In this document: positions 11,301 through 25,023 of the stretch, one piece after another
Layout of the letters: the number at the start of each line of letters is the position of its first letter
How positions within the stretch are numbered: position 1 is the first letter of the stretch
Assembly (NCBI GenBank): GCA_037389465.1
Contig: JAZARR010000200.1
Coordinates: 2,859,501-2,923,500 of the forward strand
From: Baylisascaris procyonis
Lineage: Eukaryota > Nematoda > Chromadorea > Rhabditida > Ascarididae
Direction of reading: 5' to 3'
DNA: 64,000 nucleotides
Translations under genes and position numbers: made by a program
Notes under the pieces: model-generated
What the model saw: the letters and a program-made list of their open reading frames with translations, nothing else
What the model was told of the DNA's origin: nothing
Databases searched by the model: none

Positions 11301-14300
11301 AAATTTTCACGAAATATTTAGAATAATCATTAAATAATTTATTTTCAGCTATTCAATAGCGAACCCATTGGTATTGAATCCAGCATTCAGTACATCTGTG
11401 AGTTGTTTTTTATTCAACTTCAATTTTATACATAAAGAGTCTTATATTTCTATTCATTTTCATGCTATTGCAGCGAAATTTTTGCTAAAACTGTTCTGTC
11501 GTTTTGTTGAATTTGAATAAATTTTGCATCTCAAAATGTCTAACAAAAGAGTTGTTCGACGCTTTTATTTGGGAGAGGGGGGGGGAGGTGTCGGAAGAGT
11601 TGGTTCACAGCATTTGGTTAACGAAAATATAGTGATAAGCTGATATATACTCGTTGATAATAGCTGTCAAATGATACTCGACTATCGAGCTTAATGGTCG
11701 AATAAATTACAGGAAAGGAAATATACGATGAAAGATGTGGAAACATTTGTTAAGAAGATGGCTGACGAATGGGGAGTATTATCAATTCATGACGTTGTAT
11801 GGAATCATGCTGCTAAAAATGCTGCATGGCTTCAAGTATGTTAATTTTTATCAGTAAAAGTTTTCCTTAAAGTTCTTTGTTTTAAATGGAATCCACTTAT
11901 TTTGAGGACATTTTGTTGTTTGTATTTCTAATGTTGCTTGTGTTATAAATCTATTGTAAATAATAAAAAAATGCGCATAAATGCTTTAATTAATATTTAG
12001 AACACGTTTATTAATATTTTTGTTAATATTTTTTAAATATTTTTGATTATATATAACACAGACTATATTTTAGGCATTATTGAGATTTTATGAATCGACT
12101 AAATTATCAGCGGATTACATTTGAAGTTATTTTTACTATTTTAGCTGTCATAAAACTTCCGTTTTCAATATCAGATCTATTTTAAATAAATTTCTAGCCA
12201 TTATGCACAGTGAATATCGTTTGGTATGATCGCATCTTGAAATTTTCCTCATCAGTCAATACTCAAACAGTGTAGCTATAAGTCGTAGATTGTCAACAAT
12301 TCGTAGACCATCCCTCATTTAAATGCGATGTGAGGAGGGGGGGGAGGAGGCCGTATTAAGAGGTAGAAGAGGATCGGTAGTGGAAAGAGGAGGGGAAGGA
12401 TCCGATCAGTAAGGAAATGGTGTAGGATGGCACTGCAGTTTTATAATTGATGCGTTTATTGCAGGAGCATCCGGAATGTGCGTACAATTGCAGTAATAGT
12501 CCACATTTACGTCCAGCATACGTACTTGATCGTCTCTATTATCACTTCAGTCATGAGATAGCGGCCGGTAAATGGACCGATCGTGGTTTGCCACCAATTA
12601 TCGAAAATGAAAGTCATATAGCTGTATGTTTTCATTTTTGCTTTTTTTACTGTTTTTTTTTTTTTTTATTTATTTTGTCAGATTCATCGTTTTGCCCTGT
12701 CTACCGCGCAGTCAGTTGTGAAGCTCCGACTTAAATTGTTGGCTCCGCTCAGCCGAGCCACCCCTCCCAGCACTCTCATCGGGAGAGGGGCGGCGGAACA
12801 AGTCGCGACGGTCACAGGAGGGACGACGGTGAATCGGCTCGTCAGCATCCGACTGGCAGGAGACGAACCTAAGCCCTAACCTTCATGCGACCGACCTGCA
12901 AGAAGGAAAGGCCTACCTAAGAACCACAAGATCTAAGTGGATCAGAAAGGCATTGGGTCAGAGCAGATGGAAGCGACATGAGGAGACGTGTATTCGTGAT
13001 GAGTGCTCTGTTTATTGAAATAAATAAATAATTAATTAATTTTGACAGACAGGTTTCATCTGCAAAGTTATTTATATGATGGTTCTTTTGGCATTGTAGC
13101 TATGAATTCCTATTGTTTTTCCGTAAAAAACACATTCACTTTCAATTTTTTGAAGCATTTTTCATATTTTTATACCAAATTGAATATATTTTTCTTCGCT
13201 TTTTATGAGTTTTTGTTTGTAAAGTCGGAGTTACTAACTGAATGATATCATATCTGCGCATATGTTTGTATCCGTATGTGTGACAGCTGTCTGCCTGTTT
13301 GATGGTTTCGGCTTAGCAACAACTAAAGCGGAAGTTACAATATTTAGTACTTATGATCAAAAACGATATGATGACTCCTCTTCAACGTTGACATTTCCGT
13401 TCATAAACTTAGAAAAAAGTTTGAGCTATTTAAATATGCCAAAAAATGCATTCGGGAACGGCGTTCTGCAATGATTGAGTTTTAATTCGATTCTTTGCTT
13501 TATTGACTTTTCATTTATAAATTTCAATTTTCAATGCATTTTATGCAAATTGATTGCAATTTATGCAAATTGATTGCATTTCATATAAATTGATTGCATA
13601 TTATGCAAATTGATTGCATTTTATGCAAATTGATTGCAATTTATGCAAATTGATTCCAACTTATGCAAATTGATTGCATTTTATGCAAATTGATTGCATT
13701 TTATGCAAATTGATTGCATTTTATGCAAATTGATTGCATTTTATGCAAATTGATTGCGTTTTATGCAAATTGATTGCATTTTATGCAAATTGATTGCAAT
13801 TTATGCAAATTGATTGCAATTTATGCAAATTGATTGCATTTTATGCAAATTGATTGCAATTTATATAAATTGATTGCATTTTATGCAAATTGATTGCAAT
13901 TTATGCAGATTGATTGCATTTTATGCAAATTGATTGCAATTTATGCAAATTGATTGCAATTTATATAAATTGATTGCATTTTATGCAAATTGATTGCAAT
14001 TTATGCAAATTGATTGCATTTTATGCAAATTGATTGCATTTTATGCAAATTGATTGCAATTTATGCAAATTGATTGCATTTTATGCAAATTGATTGCAAT
14101 TTATGCAAATTGATTGCATTTTGTGCATATTGATTGCATTTTATGCAAATTGATTGCATTTTATGCGAATTGATTGCAATTTATGCAAATTGATTGCAAT
14201 TTATGCAAATTGATTGCAATTTATGCAAATTGATTGCAATTTATGCAAATTGATTGCATTTTATGCAAATTGATTGCAATTTATGCAAATTGATTGCATT

Positions 14301-17300
14301 TTATGCGAATTGATTGCAATTTATGCGAATTGATTGCAATTTATGCAAATTGATTGCAATTTATGCAAATTGATTGCAATTTATGCAAATTGATTGCATT
14401 TTATGCAAATTGATTGCATTTTATGCGAATTGATTGCAATTTATGCAAATTGATTGCAATTTATGCAAATTGATTGCAATTTATGCAAATTGATTGCAAT
14501 TTATGCAAATTGATTGCATTTTATGCAAATTGATTGCATTTTATGCAAATTGATTGCAATTTATGCAAATTGATTGCATTTTATGCAAATTGATTGCAAT
14601 TTATGCAAATTGATTGCATTTTATGCAAATTGATTGCATTTTATGCAAATTGATTGCAATTTATGCAAATTGATTGCATTTTATGCGAATTGATTGCAAT
14701 TTATGCAAATTGATTGCAATTTATGCAAATTGATTGCAATTTATGCAAATTGATTGCATTTTATGCAAATTGATTGCATTTTATGCAAATTGATTGCAAT
14801 TTATGCAAATTGATTGCAATTTATGCAAATTGATTGCAATTTATGCAAATTGATTGCAATTCATGCAAATTGATTGCAATTTATGCAAATTGATTGCAAT
14901 TTATGCAAATTGATTGCAATTTATGCAAATTGATTGCATTTTATGCAAATTGATTGCATTTTATGCAAATTGATTGCATTTTATGCAAATTGATTGCATT
15001 TTATGCGAATTGATTGCAATTTATGCAAATTGATTGCAATTTATGCAAATTGATTGCATTTTATGCAAATTAATTGCAATTTATGCAAATTGATTGCAAT
15101 TTATGCAAATTGATTGCATTTTATGCAAATTGATTGCATTTTATGCAAATTGATTGCAATTTATGCAAATTGATTGCAATTTATGCAAATTGATTGCATT
15201 TTATGCAAATTGATTGCATTTTATGCAAATTGATTGCAATTTATGCAAATTGATTGCATTTTATGCAAATTGATTGCATTTTATGCAAATTGATTGCAAT
15301 TTATGCAAATTGATTGCAATTTATGCAAATTGATTGCATTTTATGCAAATTGATTGCAATTTATGCAAATTGATTGCATTTTATGCAAATTGATTGCATT
15401 TTATGCAAATTGATTGCAATTTATGCAAATTGATTGCATTTTATGCGAATTGATTGCAATTTACGCAAATTGATTGCAATTTATGCAAATTGATTGCAAC
15501 TTATGCAAATTGATTGCAATTTATGCAAATTGATTGCATTTTATGCAAATTGATTGCATTTTATGCAAATTGATTGCATTTTATGCAAATTGATTGCATT
15601 TTATGCAAATTGATTGCATTTTATGCGAATTGATTGCAATTTATGCAAATTGATTGCAATTTATGCAAATTGATTGCATTTTATGCAAATTGATTGCAAT
15701 TTATGCAAATTGATTGCAATTTATGCAAATTGATTGCATTTTATGCAAATTGATTGCAATTTATGCAAATTGATTGCAATTTATGCAAATTGATTGCATT
15801 TTATGCAAATTGATTGCAATTTATGCAAATTGATTGCATTTTATGCAAATTGATTGCATTTTATGCAAATTGATTGCATTTTATGCAAATTGATTGCAAT
15901 TTATGCAAATTGATTGCATTTTATGCAAATTGATTGCATTTTATGCAAATTGATTGCAATTTATGCAAATTGATTGCAATTTATGCAAATTGATTGCATT
16001 TTATGCAAATTGATTGCATTTTATGCAAATTGATTGCATTTTATGCGAATTGATTGCAATTTATGCAAATTGATTGCAATTTATGCAAATTGATTGCATT
16101 TTATGCAAATTGATTGCAATTTATGCAAATTGATTGCAATTTATGCAAATTGATTGCATTTTATGCAAATTGATTGCATTTTATGCAAATTGATTGCAAT
16201 TTATGCAAATTGATTGCAATTTATGCAAATTGATTGCATTTTATGCAAATTGATTGCAATTTATGCAAATTGATTGCATTTTATGCAAATTGATTGCATT
16301 TTGTGCAAATTGATTGCATTTTATGCAAATTGATTGCAATTTATGCAAATTGATTGCATTTTATGCAAATTGATTGCATTTTATGCAAATTGATTGCAAT
16401 TTATGCAAATTGATTGCATTTTAGGCATTACGAACAATTTTGACCGAAGAGATTGTACCACGCGTACGATTGAGTGAATTCTTTCAAATTGACGTCGAAA
16501 AAACGATCCAACAATTTTGGGAAATTGTTAAAAGTAAGTTGTTTTTTTGTTGTAATTACTTAATTGCAATAATTTTGCAATAACACTATAAAACCCATTG
16601 ATCGATAGATTCTTCATTAGATCATTATTTAACAATGTGCTATGTGAGTTTTTCATCGATATGCGATAGCGATGTGATGTTTTTTATTTTATATTGAACG
16701 GTCATTTTCGTTTTTAATTTCTTTGCCTATTGAACACTAATAAAACAATTAAAATTTATGAAAGAGCAGCTAATTTCCCTAACAAACGTTGGCGGGGAGG
16801 GATAAATAAGGGAGAATAGATGAGAAGTGATTAGCTCTCTCCCATATTCCTAATTTTCGTTATTCCAACCATCTTTCGTGGAATTTTGCATGCTATCAGT
16901 GAGAAGGGAGTGCATAAATGAAAAGAAAAGCTAGATGAACGAAAATGTTATGAGCATCACCCCCACAATAGTTTCCGCTTTCATCACGAATACGTCCAAT
17001 TGTATTGAGTTTAGAAGGACCGTCGACGGATGTATTGGACGAGAAATTGCTTTCTCAACCAGGTGATGAGTGGACTCGTTTTGGATTCACCGTTGATATG
17101 CATCGCGCTAATCGTATTTTCAATAGACATCGGTTAGTATTTTCGTGTATCGTTGGAAAAGGTGGGAAAATGAGTGGAAAGGAAGGAATTTTTTTATTTC
17201 ATCTGGATTTATTCATATTTTTCCATTAAAGAATTAGAAAGTGTGGGTTTTTTTTTAAATAATTTTTCTCTCATATTATGTGTTTCAGTCAATAGTTGGC

Positions 17301-20300
17301 ATAGTCTATAATTGATTCTTCTACATATCACATATTATTTTATTGATTCATTACAGGGGAAGCGGGAGTGGATTAATTAAATCAGTCCCTTTTTATTGTT
17401 GGCCCCTAAAACAACTAAGGGATTTTGCGAATATTTTTGTGAATTTTCAACAGTAAATTTAATCTTATATGATGTTAAACCTCTCACCATCTTCAGTCCT
17501 CCAATTCGAGTCAAATCCTCTATTTGAGGCTTTCACCTTTTCCTAAAACCAGTAAAAATTTTACAAATTGATGAAGTTTTCAATGAGATTTTCTATGTGA
17601 ATTTAATGTTCGATCACATCTACTATTATAAAAAATACTATATTACTCAGAGGAGATGCGAATAGCGAAGAGGATCGTCAACATAAGTGCATCGAAGCAT
17701 TTCGTTATCATCTCAATTTTTTGAATAAAGAAGCCGAGCAAGTAGCTGCTGATATTTGTGCAGCGGGTATCAATGCGGCTATCGGGCATGTATCTTATGA
17801 GAGGATTAATCCAGCTGGGCCAAAAAGAAGGGAACTCACCGAATCGTATCCACTCCTTACTACGTACGTATTATTATTTATTATTTACATTCGTTTTGCC
17901 TCCTCACTGAAAGCAATTTTTATTTATTTATTTATTTTTTTGAGGAGTTGGAAAGGCATAAATGCCGTTTTCATAAGAAGTGAGCTTGCGCAAGTTCGTT
18001 TTTTTTCGGCTGTCGCTTTTTAATGTTTTTATGTACAGTTGCTTGTGATGTTATCAACACAAAGCGGCTAACAGATATGCAACATTGTTGCTGTGCTTCA
18101 TAGTCTATATAAATGCTGAAAATTATGGGCTCTATATCGGTATATATTTATAATAACTTGATAAAAATTGTTATGCTTTCGTTTATTTATTTGTTTATTT
18201 ATTTTACAGTAGCAGGCATTCGACGTGTTTTATATATAACGGGTAGCAGTTTGCGATGAATGCTTACAGGAGGGGTTCTAAATGGTAAGTACGGTATACC
18301 GATCATGAGATAATTTTAAGGGAAATTTGCATTTTTTTTCTTTTTGCTTATTTTTTTCTCATAATTTCAAAAATTTCAGTTATTTTTTGCATAAATATCC
18401 AAGCACTTGTTGGGAAGAGGATGAACATTACGCATATGATGAATCGACCTCTAAATATCTAATGGCATTTAATGGGTGGGTGATGAACGATGATCCACTT
18501 CGCAATTTCGCTCTTTATCCATCACAGGTTTATTGTTTTATTAGTTATTCATAATTTCTGCTCTCGATTATGGGATGTATGTGATCAATGATGGTGTATT
18601 TGTTATTGGCAATTTGCTAGCCGCCTATATTACCATAAATATAGGCAGCAAAGGCGGAAGGCGAAGGGACAATGCTAGAACCGGAGTCATTTTCTATTGT
18701 CCATAGCTGATATGTGGACACTAGTGTGGGCACGCAATGTGGGCACTGATGTGGACACACAACGTGGACACTGATGTGGACACAATGTGGACAGGTGTGG
18801 ACATGAGAAAATCGTTTAGTTTTTCAGAAAGGATGACATTTGAGACAACTTCAACACAATTTCTCGTTTATTGTTACTAAAATGCAAACATTAATAATTA
18901 GACAAGTGGATTAAGACTGAATGTGGCATGCATATTGAACTTAGCCGATAGTGCTATTTTTTCAATACGTCTATGTTGATAAGGTCGACAGAATTTCAGC
19001 TGGGGGCAAACTAAGTTGGTTATAGTTTGTATTGTAGTTAAGGCTTATAAAGTTTAATCGGTATTTTGTTTTGGTAGTATTTATTTATTTTTCTTCCTCT
19101 CAATGAACGTTTAAGTTTATGGAAATTGAGCATAAGAGAAATCGATCAATGAAATAGGTAGGTATCAGCATTGGTCACTGTATTATTTTGGTGGCTTTAT
19201 GCTATGAAAGAAATTTTTTTCAATGATTTTGTATATCAATAAAAAGAGTCTTTTTTAGATTTATCTAAGACGCGAATTGGTTTGCTGGGGTGATTGTGTT
19301 AAACTTCGTTATGGAGACAAACCTGATGATTGTCCTTATTTATGGAAGCTAATGACCGAATATAGGTGAGATGTTCGAATTGAAGCGAAAACTATTGTTT
19401 TATTGTTGAGCACTCCATTCCGCATTGCTTCCCATCCTCACGCACCAATTTCTTTCAACTCTTCTGATTTTTGAAAGTTATATGCGGAGCCTTCCAAGTT
19501 TTGTACATCAATCGAAAGGCCGTTTTAAAGCAAATAATTCCCACACCCGTAAAGATACGAACAACTACATCATCTTTGGTGGGACAAGTTTTTGTATGTT
19601 TGTATCTTTAACAACCGTAGATTCGGAATCCAGGTCCAGCTATTTGTTGGAATGGATCTAAATATAGTAAGCATTACAGTACAGGCCATATCCGGTTTCT
19701 TGTTATAAATTACTCGTTCTTCCAATGAACGAGGATTGATGTTTATTAATATGGTAGCCCATCAAAATGAAGTCAAATGGTTCCTTTTGGTATTTAGTTG
19801 ACTATGTTTCCATTGAAACAAGCGTAACTTGGCAAAACTGTTAGTTATAATAGCTAATGAAGTAATGAAGGATAGGGGGAGGGAAGGGGGGGAGAGGTTA
19901 AAAGAAAATGAAGAGATTTTCTTGATTTATAAAAATGACTGTAGTGATTTAGATTGTCCACCCATGTGGGATCGTTGTGAAACAGTTGTTAGATTGTTCT
20001 AATGGAATGAGATTTTGCAGTCAAATGTGTGCGCGTGTATTCCATGGTGTTCGTATTGACAATTGCCATAGTACACCGATTCACGTTGCTGAGGTTAGTA
20101 TCTGATTGGCTTGTGAGGTCATTTTATATTTATTCTTTAAAGGTTGATGCTCGATACTACCATAATATATGATGTGATTGAGAAGGGCAAATGCAGATTC
20201 TGCAACAGTCATCGTTCTTTGGACACATGAGCTTGATTAAGAGATAAATTGATGTTCGATGTTGGAAATCGTGGCGTTGATATTAGGGTTGTTCCACCAT

Positions 20301-20315
20301 GGACACTTGAGATTG

Positions 20316-20379
<64 letters not shown>

Positions 20380-23300
20380 TTATTTATTTATTTATATTTA
20401 TATTTATATTTATTTATTTATTCGTTTATATTTACGCATAGATACGTATATTTTTATTTCCGTATATTACCAAGGAATCTGGGCAGATCGTCTAAAGATT
20501 ATTGCACGATTTGATTTTAAATAAGCTTCATCGTTTTTGGCCAAAATATTTCACATTTACATCTACGAAGGGACAGGCGAAATAATAAGATGGATGCATT
20601 TTTATTAATATCGATGTTGATATAATTCGAATTATTAATGTCCATTATTTAGTATCTATTAAAAGCAGCACGTGAAATTCGTCCCGATCTATATGTGGTC
20701 GCCGAATTATTCACTGGTGGTGAAGATTTGGATAATATTTTTGTGAATCGTCTCGGCATTACTTCCCTTATTAGAGGTTCTTTTTTTAATTTTAAATTCA
20801 TTCATATTTTTATTCACTTGTCGCTCAATAAATTATTTTTTTTTATAATATATTTCTCTCATATCTGCTTAGGATGCATTTACTTTTGGCTATATTAGAG
20901 TAATATGGTGAGTTTCTTTGCATATTAGGATTATGTTCTCCACGGGTAAATTGTATTACCCTTAGGAAAAGGTTGGTAATTTTCTGGGGACTTGACGAGA
21001 AAATTCACTATTTATTCATTCAGTTATCTCCCTTCTCTTTATTGTTCTATTTTTTGTCAATGCACTCTTATGTCATTTCTTTCTTTCAACTCTAAACATA
21101 ACAATTGTTTATGCTGAGTTCGTTTCCTTCAAAATAAGTGAATTTTATATGGTAATGTTGGTGTTGTTTTAGAGGCTCAAAATGGATTCGATAGTCATGA
21201 GCAAGGACGTTTAGTTTATCGATTTGGAGGCGATGTGGTAGGTGCTTTCATTCAACGTCCTGTACAACCGGCTGCTGCAATTGTTGCTCATGCACTTTTC
21301 TTCGATCAAACGCATGACAATCCTTCACCTATACAGGTTACTATTCTTTTCTTTGTTATACTCGAAATTTCACTAGTTTAGGCATTTTTATGTTTTAATC
21401 TTTTGTAATTATTTAGAAAAAGGACTATCCTCCAATTCCCATCGGTTTACATGTAAACTATATATATGTTTTAACCATTTTAATGATTTAGTATTGAAGT
21501 GTAAGTAATATAATGTTGTGAATTTTTTTTATATTACAGAAACGAACGGTTTATGATACGCTTCCAACCGCCGGAATGGTGGCTATGGCTAGTTGTTCGA
21601 ATGGATCAACTCGTGGATATGATGAATTGATTCCATTCACTGTGCGTTTCGTTTTGAATTTATTCAAAGTAAAATCGCTCGAATCTTTTTCACTTTATTG
21701 CTTTGTCCATTCCATCGTTTTCACTGCACTAATTCAATCATGGCTATAGCATTCTTACGTGGAAGTCGTTTAAAGTTGAATATTTTGCATTCATTTGGTA
21801 TAATTTATGGTTATTTATTACTGTGGATAGTATTGGTCCAGGACTACTGGTTCGCGGCGGATATGGCCAATCCGGCTGGCCTGGAGAGGACGAGTAGAGG
21901 TGGATAAGGGGAAGGGAGGAAGAAGGAGAGAACAAATGAGAGGAAGTTGTTGTCTTGAAAAAGGAGCCGATTTCTAAATTATTTTAAACTAAGCAGATGT
22001 GATTTTCTTTACTGCAGTGGTTATTTTTCTTTATTTAGTAAATATAAGAATTAATAAGAGCTGTTTTTTCTTGCGAAATATATTTTGCATAGAACTATAT
22101 GAGGAGTGAAAGGTGCACTAGCGGTTTGTATGTTTTCTTTATTCATTTCTACCGAATATTTTATGTAAGTAACGATGTAATCATTTTGCAACGTCAGCTA
22201 TTTTTATTCTCTCTTATTTCGATTATGCCACTTATTACATATTTTTTAAAATTCATTTTAAGATAAGTGTAGTAAAAGAGAAACGACCGTATGCGAAATG
22301 GAGTGAAATCGGCAACGAGAGGGGTATAATTGCTGCTCGTACTGTAATTAATCGTTTACATTCATGGCTTGCCAAAAATAATTATACTCAGGTTGGTAGC
22401 ATTTTATTATGTTTCTGCATAAATATCCAAGTGGGAGGGGTTATATCACTTCGAGGACTTATAATATGCAATTGTTTGCTTCAATGTAGCCAATATAAGA
22501 TGGGCAAATTGAATCGTCGGTAATTAAACGCTTTTGTTTGTTTATATTTTAACGTTTCATAATGCCTTGAAAATTGTTGGAAAAACCTTTTAGGAGTTGC
22601 ATATGGCATTAAGGTGATTTAGCAAACTTTTTATTTAGAATTGAAATTTTGTTAATAAATGCAAAAACGGCAATGATGCGAAGTGAATATTGTGGATATA
22701 GTACTATTATTTTTAAGGAATTGACCATCTTCGGCTACCGCATCCCATTCCGATATATTAGTAATCTTTAATCTTTTCCCTGATAAGCTTAAACGTTATC
22801 CAGGTATTTGTGGATCAAATGAACTTCGATATAGTGGCGATAACGCGACATAATCCAGAAACTCATGATACGGTGATTTTAGTGGCGCATACAGCATTCG
22901 TTAAAGGTGCAATTTGTCTTGAAAGACCACCGGTTCGCGATGTTTATTTTGAAGGTATTTTTTAGATGATTGCTTATGATTGTGCCGGTTTTTGGGCAAG
23001 TGGGATAAAACTGTGGGCAAGTATTTCCAACTGCGGGTAGATATTTTTATTTCATATGATTTTCAAAGAATGAAACAATTAAAGAGAGAGGAATTTATGA
23101 AAGAGTGATTTGTTGAGTGAGATGAGTGATGGATGACATAGTAGGAAAGAGGATTAATTAAAATCTTTGCAATAATATCCTCCTCGATTTTATTTTTATA
23201 TCATTTATGCTTATGAATTTTTCTTCAAAAAATGATTTCTATTTTTCATTGATCTTTAATAATTATTAGTCGATACTGTTATTAATATTATTCTAATTCA

Positions 23301-24952
23301 TATATTAAGTAACTTAATTCTATTCTTAAATTGTATTCGAAGATTTCATTCCATTCGGAATTTTTGAGATAAGCTGAAAGATATTCTGCGTTGTTGTTTA
23401 GGGCGAATGCGAATTATTTAGCAGCGAAATGAAGTTTAAGGATATTTTTTTTATTGTTTCCACTCTATTTTCGGCTTGTTTATTTATTTATAAAAGGCTA
23501 TTGGAGCTTATGATTTTTTATTGTTATTAAAAGCTGATGAAATGCTAACCATATTTTATTTGTTTGTTGATTGATTAACAAAATTAGTTGAAAGTTGTAA
23601 TTTTTAATAAAAAGTTTTGATGAAATAAAAAATTACATCGAAATACCCTCAAAGATTATTGTAAAGAAAAGAGAAGTGGAGAGGGAAGGATTGAAAGGGC
23701 TAAGAATAAAGACTGCAAAGAGAATCTACATGAATGCTACATAATAGTGGGATTTCCTCTGAATTTAGAATAAATTTTTAAACTAATTTCACTCTATTTT
23801 ATTTTTATTCGTTTATTGTTTATTTTTGTGATTGAATATTATTTGATATGTTTATTTTTTTCAGGTTTATTGGATGAAATTATATTTGAAGCTCAGATCT
23901 ATGCTAAACCCGATGTTGTGGAAGTTGAAGGTATTACCACTTATTGGATTAATAAGGGAAAAATAGTGCGAGGAGGAGAGAGGAGAGGTTAAGCATTAAG
24001 TTACAACTCGCACTTCTATTGGTTCCATGCGATTTAACGTTTCCTCACTAATCTTTGCATTTTGCCTTGAATTATATTAAGGAGAAAATAGCGCAACATA
24101 AAGGATTCTATATCGAGTTCTCTTTCATATACACATCTCTTTCAACACTTTATATATGTTAGTACTTTTAATTGAAATTGAAAGAATATTAAATAAATGA
24201 ATTTTTATCTATATTATTTTTTACGATTATATTTGTTTATATCAGAATTTAATTGCAGATGAGAATGAACTAAGTGGTCTTCGAGGTTATGGTGTTATAG
24301 TGCGAGAACATTTGAAACCATCTGATTCTAAATTGACTAAAGTACATGGCACTGAAAATGGACATATCGAGTTGAATAATTTCCCGGCTGGATGTGTTAT
24401 TGCGTTTAAGTGGGTTTTTTTGTATGATTGATATTTGTTTTTTGTGAAGTTTTTATTGTGTAGCGTCGAGAAAAGACCTTAGAGTTTATAGATTCTCTGC
24501 CTTGAAAGGGGGATTTTATATAACGACTTATGTCAGCATGAATTTAACAGTGGCGCCAAATGCTGCGTAGTTCAGCTTTGAAGAACAATAAATTATCAGG
24601 CCAAGGTATTGTTCACTTGTTTATAGCAGTTGATTTTTCAAATCGTCTAAAATTGCTAAAATACTTGAGGAATGAGACTCCTACTGAGGTTTAGGGATAT
24701 CACTCTTTATAAATCACCTTAAAGATTTATTAAATGTTGCAATTGCTCTTTGGTTGAATTGGGGAGGATGATAGGGGAAATACGAAAAAATTCCGGAGCT
24801 TATAGATGAGCACCAACATGATTAATTGTTTTTTTAAATCTAAGAGCCCATAGAAATACGATATAATTTCTTGTTGCCTCCCTTCTCCTGTCTATTCGTC
24901 ATCACTTCTGCACACTTTGCAACGCTCCACGCAGGAATAGTTTTCTATGACA

Positions 24953-25023
<71 letters not shown>

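Larger units (their letters stand above)
18380..21641 (+). other. AGL: AGL transferase active-site exons (10-15)
   Basis: Numbering the joined protein, exon 12 carries [10 protein letters not shown] with the nucleophile Asp518, exon 13 [14 protein letters not shown] with the acid/base Glu547, and exon 14 QTHDN with the transition-state Asp619. These correspond to human Asp526, Glu555 and Asp627, a constant offset of eight. Exon 10 has the conserved [13 protein letters not shown] and exon 11 [16 protein letters not shown]. All three catalytic acids of this GH13-like half are therefore present, so the gene looks functional here. Confidence 0.93.

Noticed and set aside
13541..16420. CRISPR-like array
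   Set aside because: The repeats are contiguous 20-bp units with no unique spacers and sit in a eukaryotic intron.
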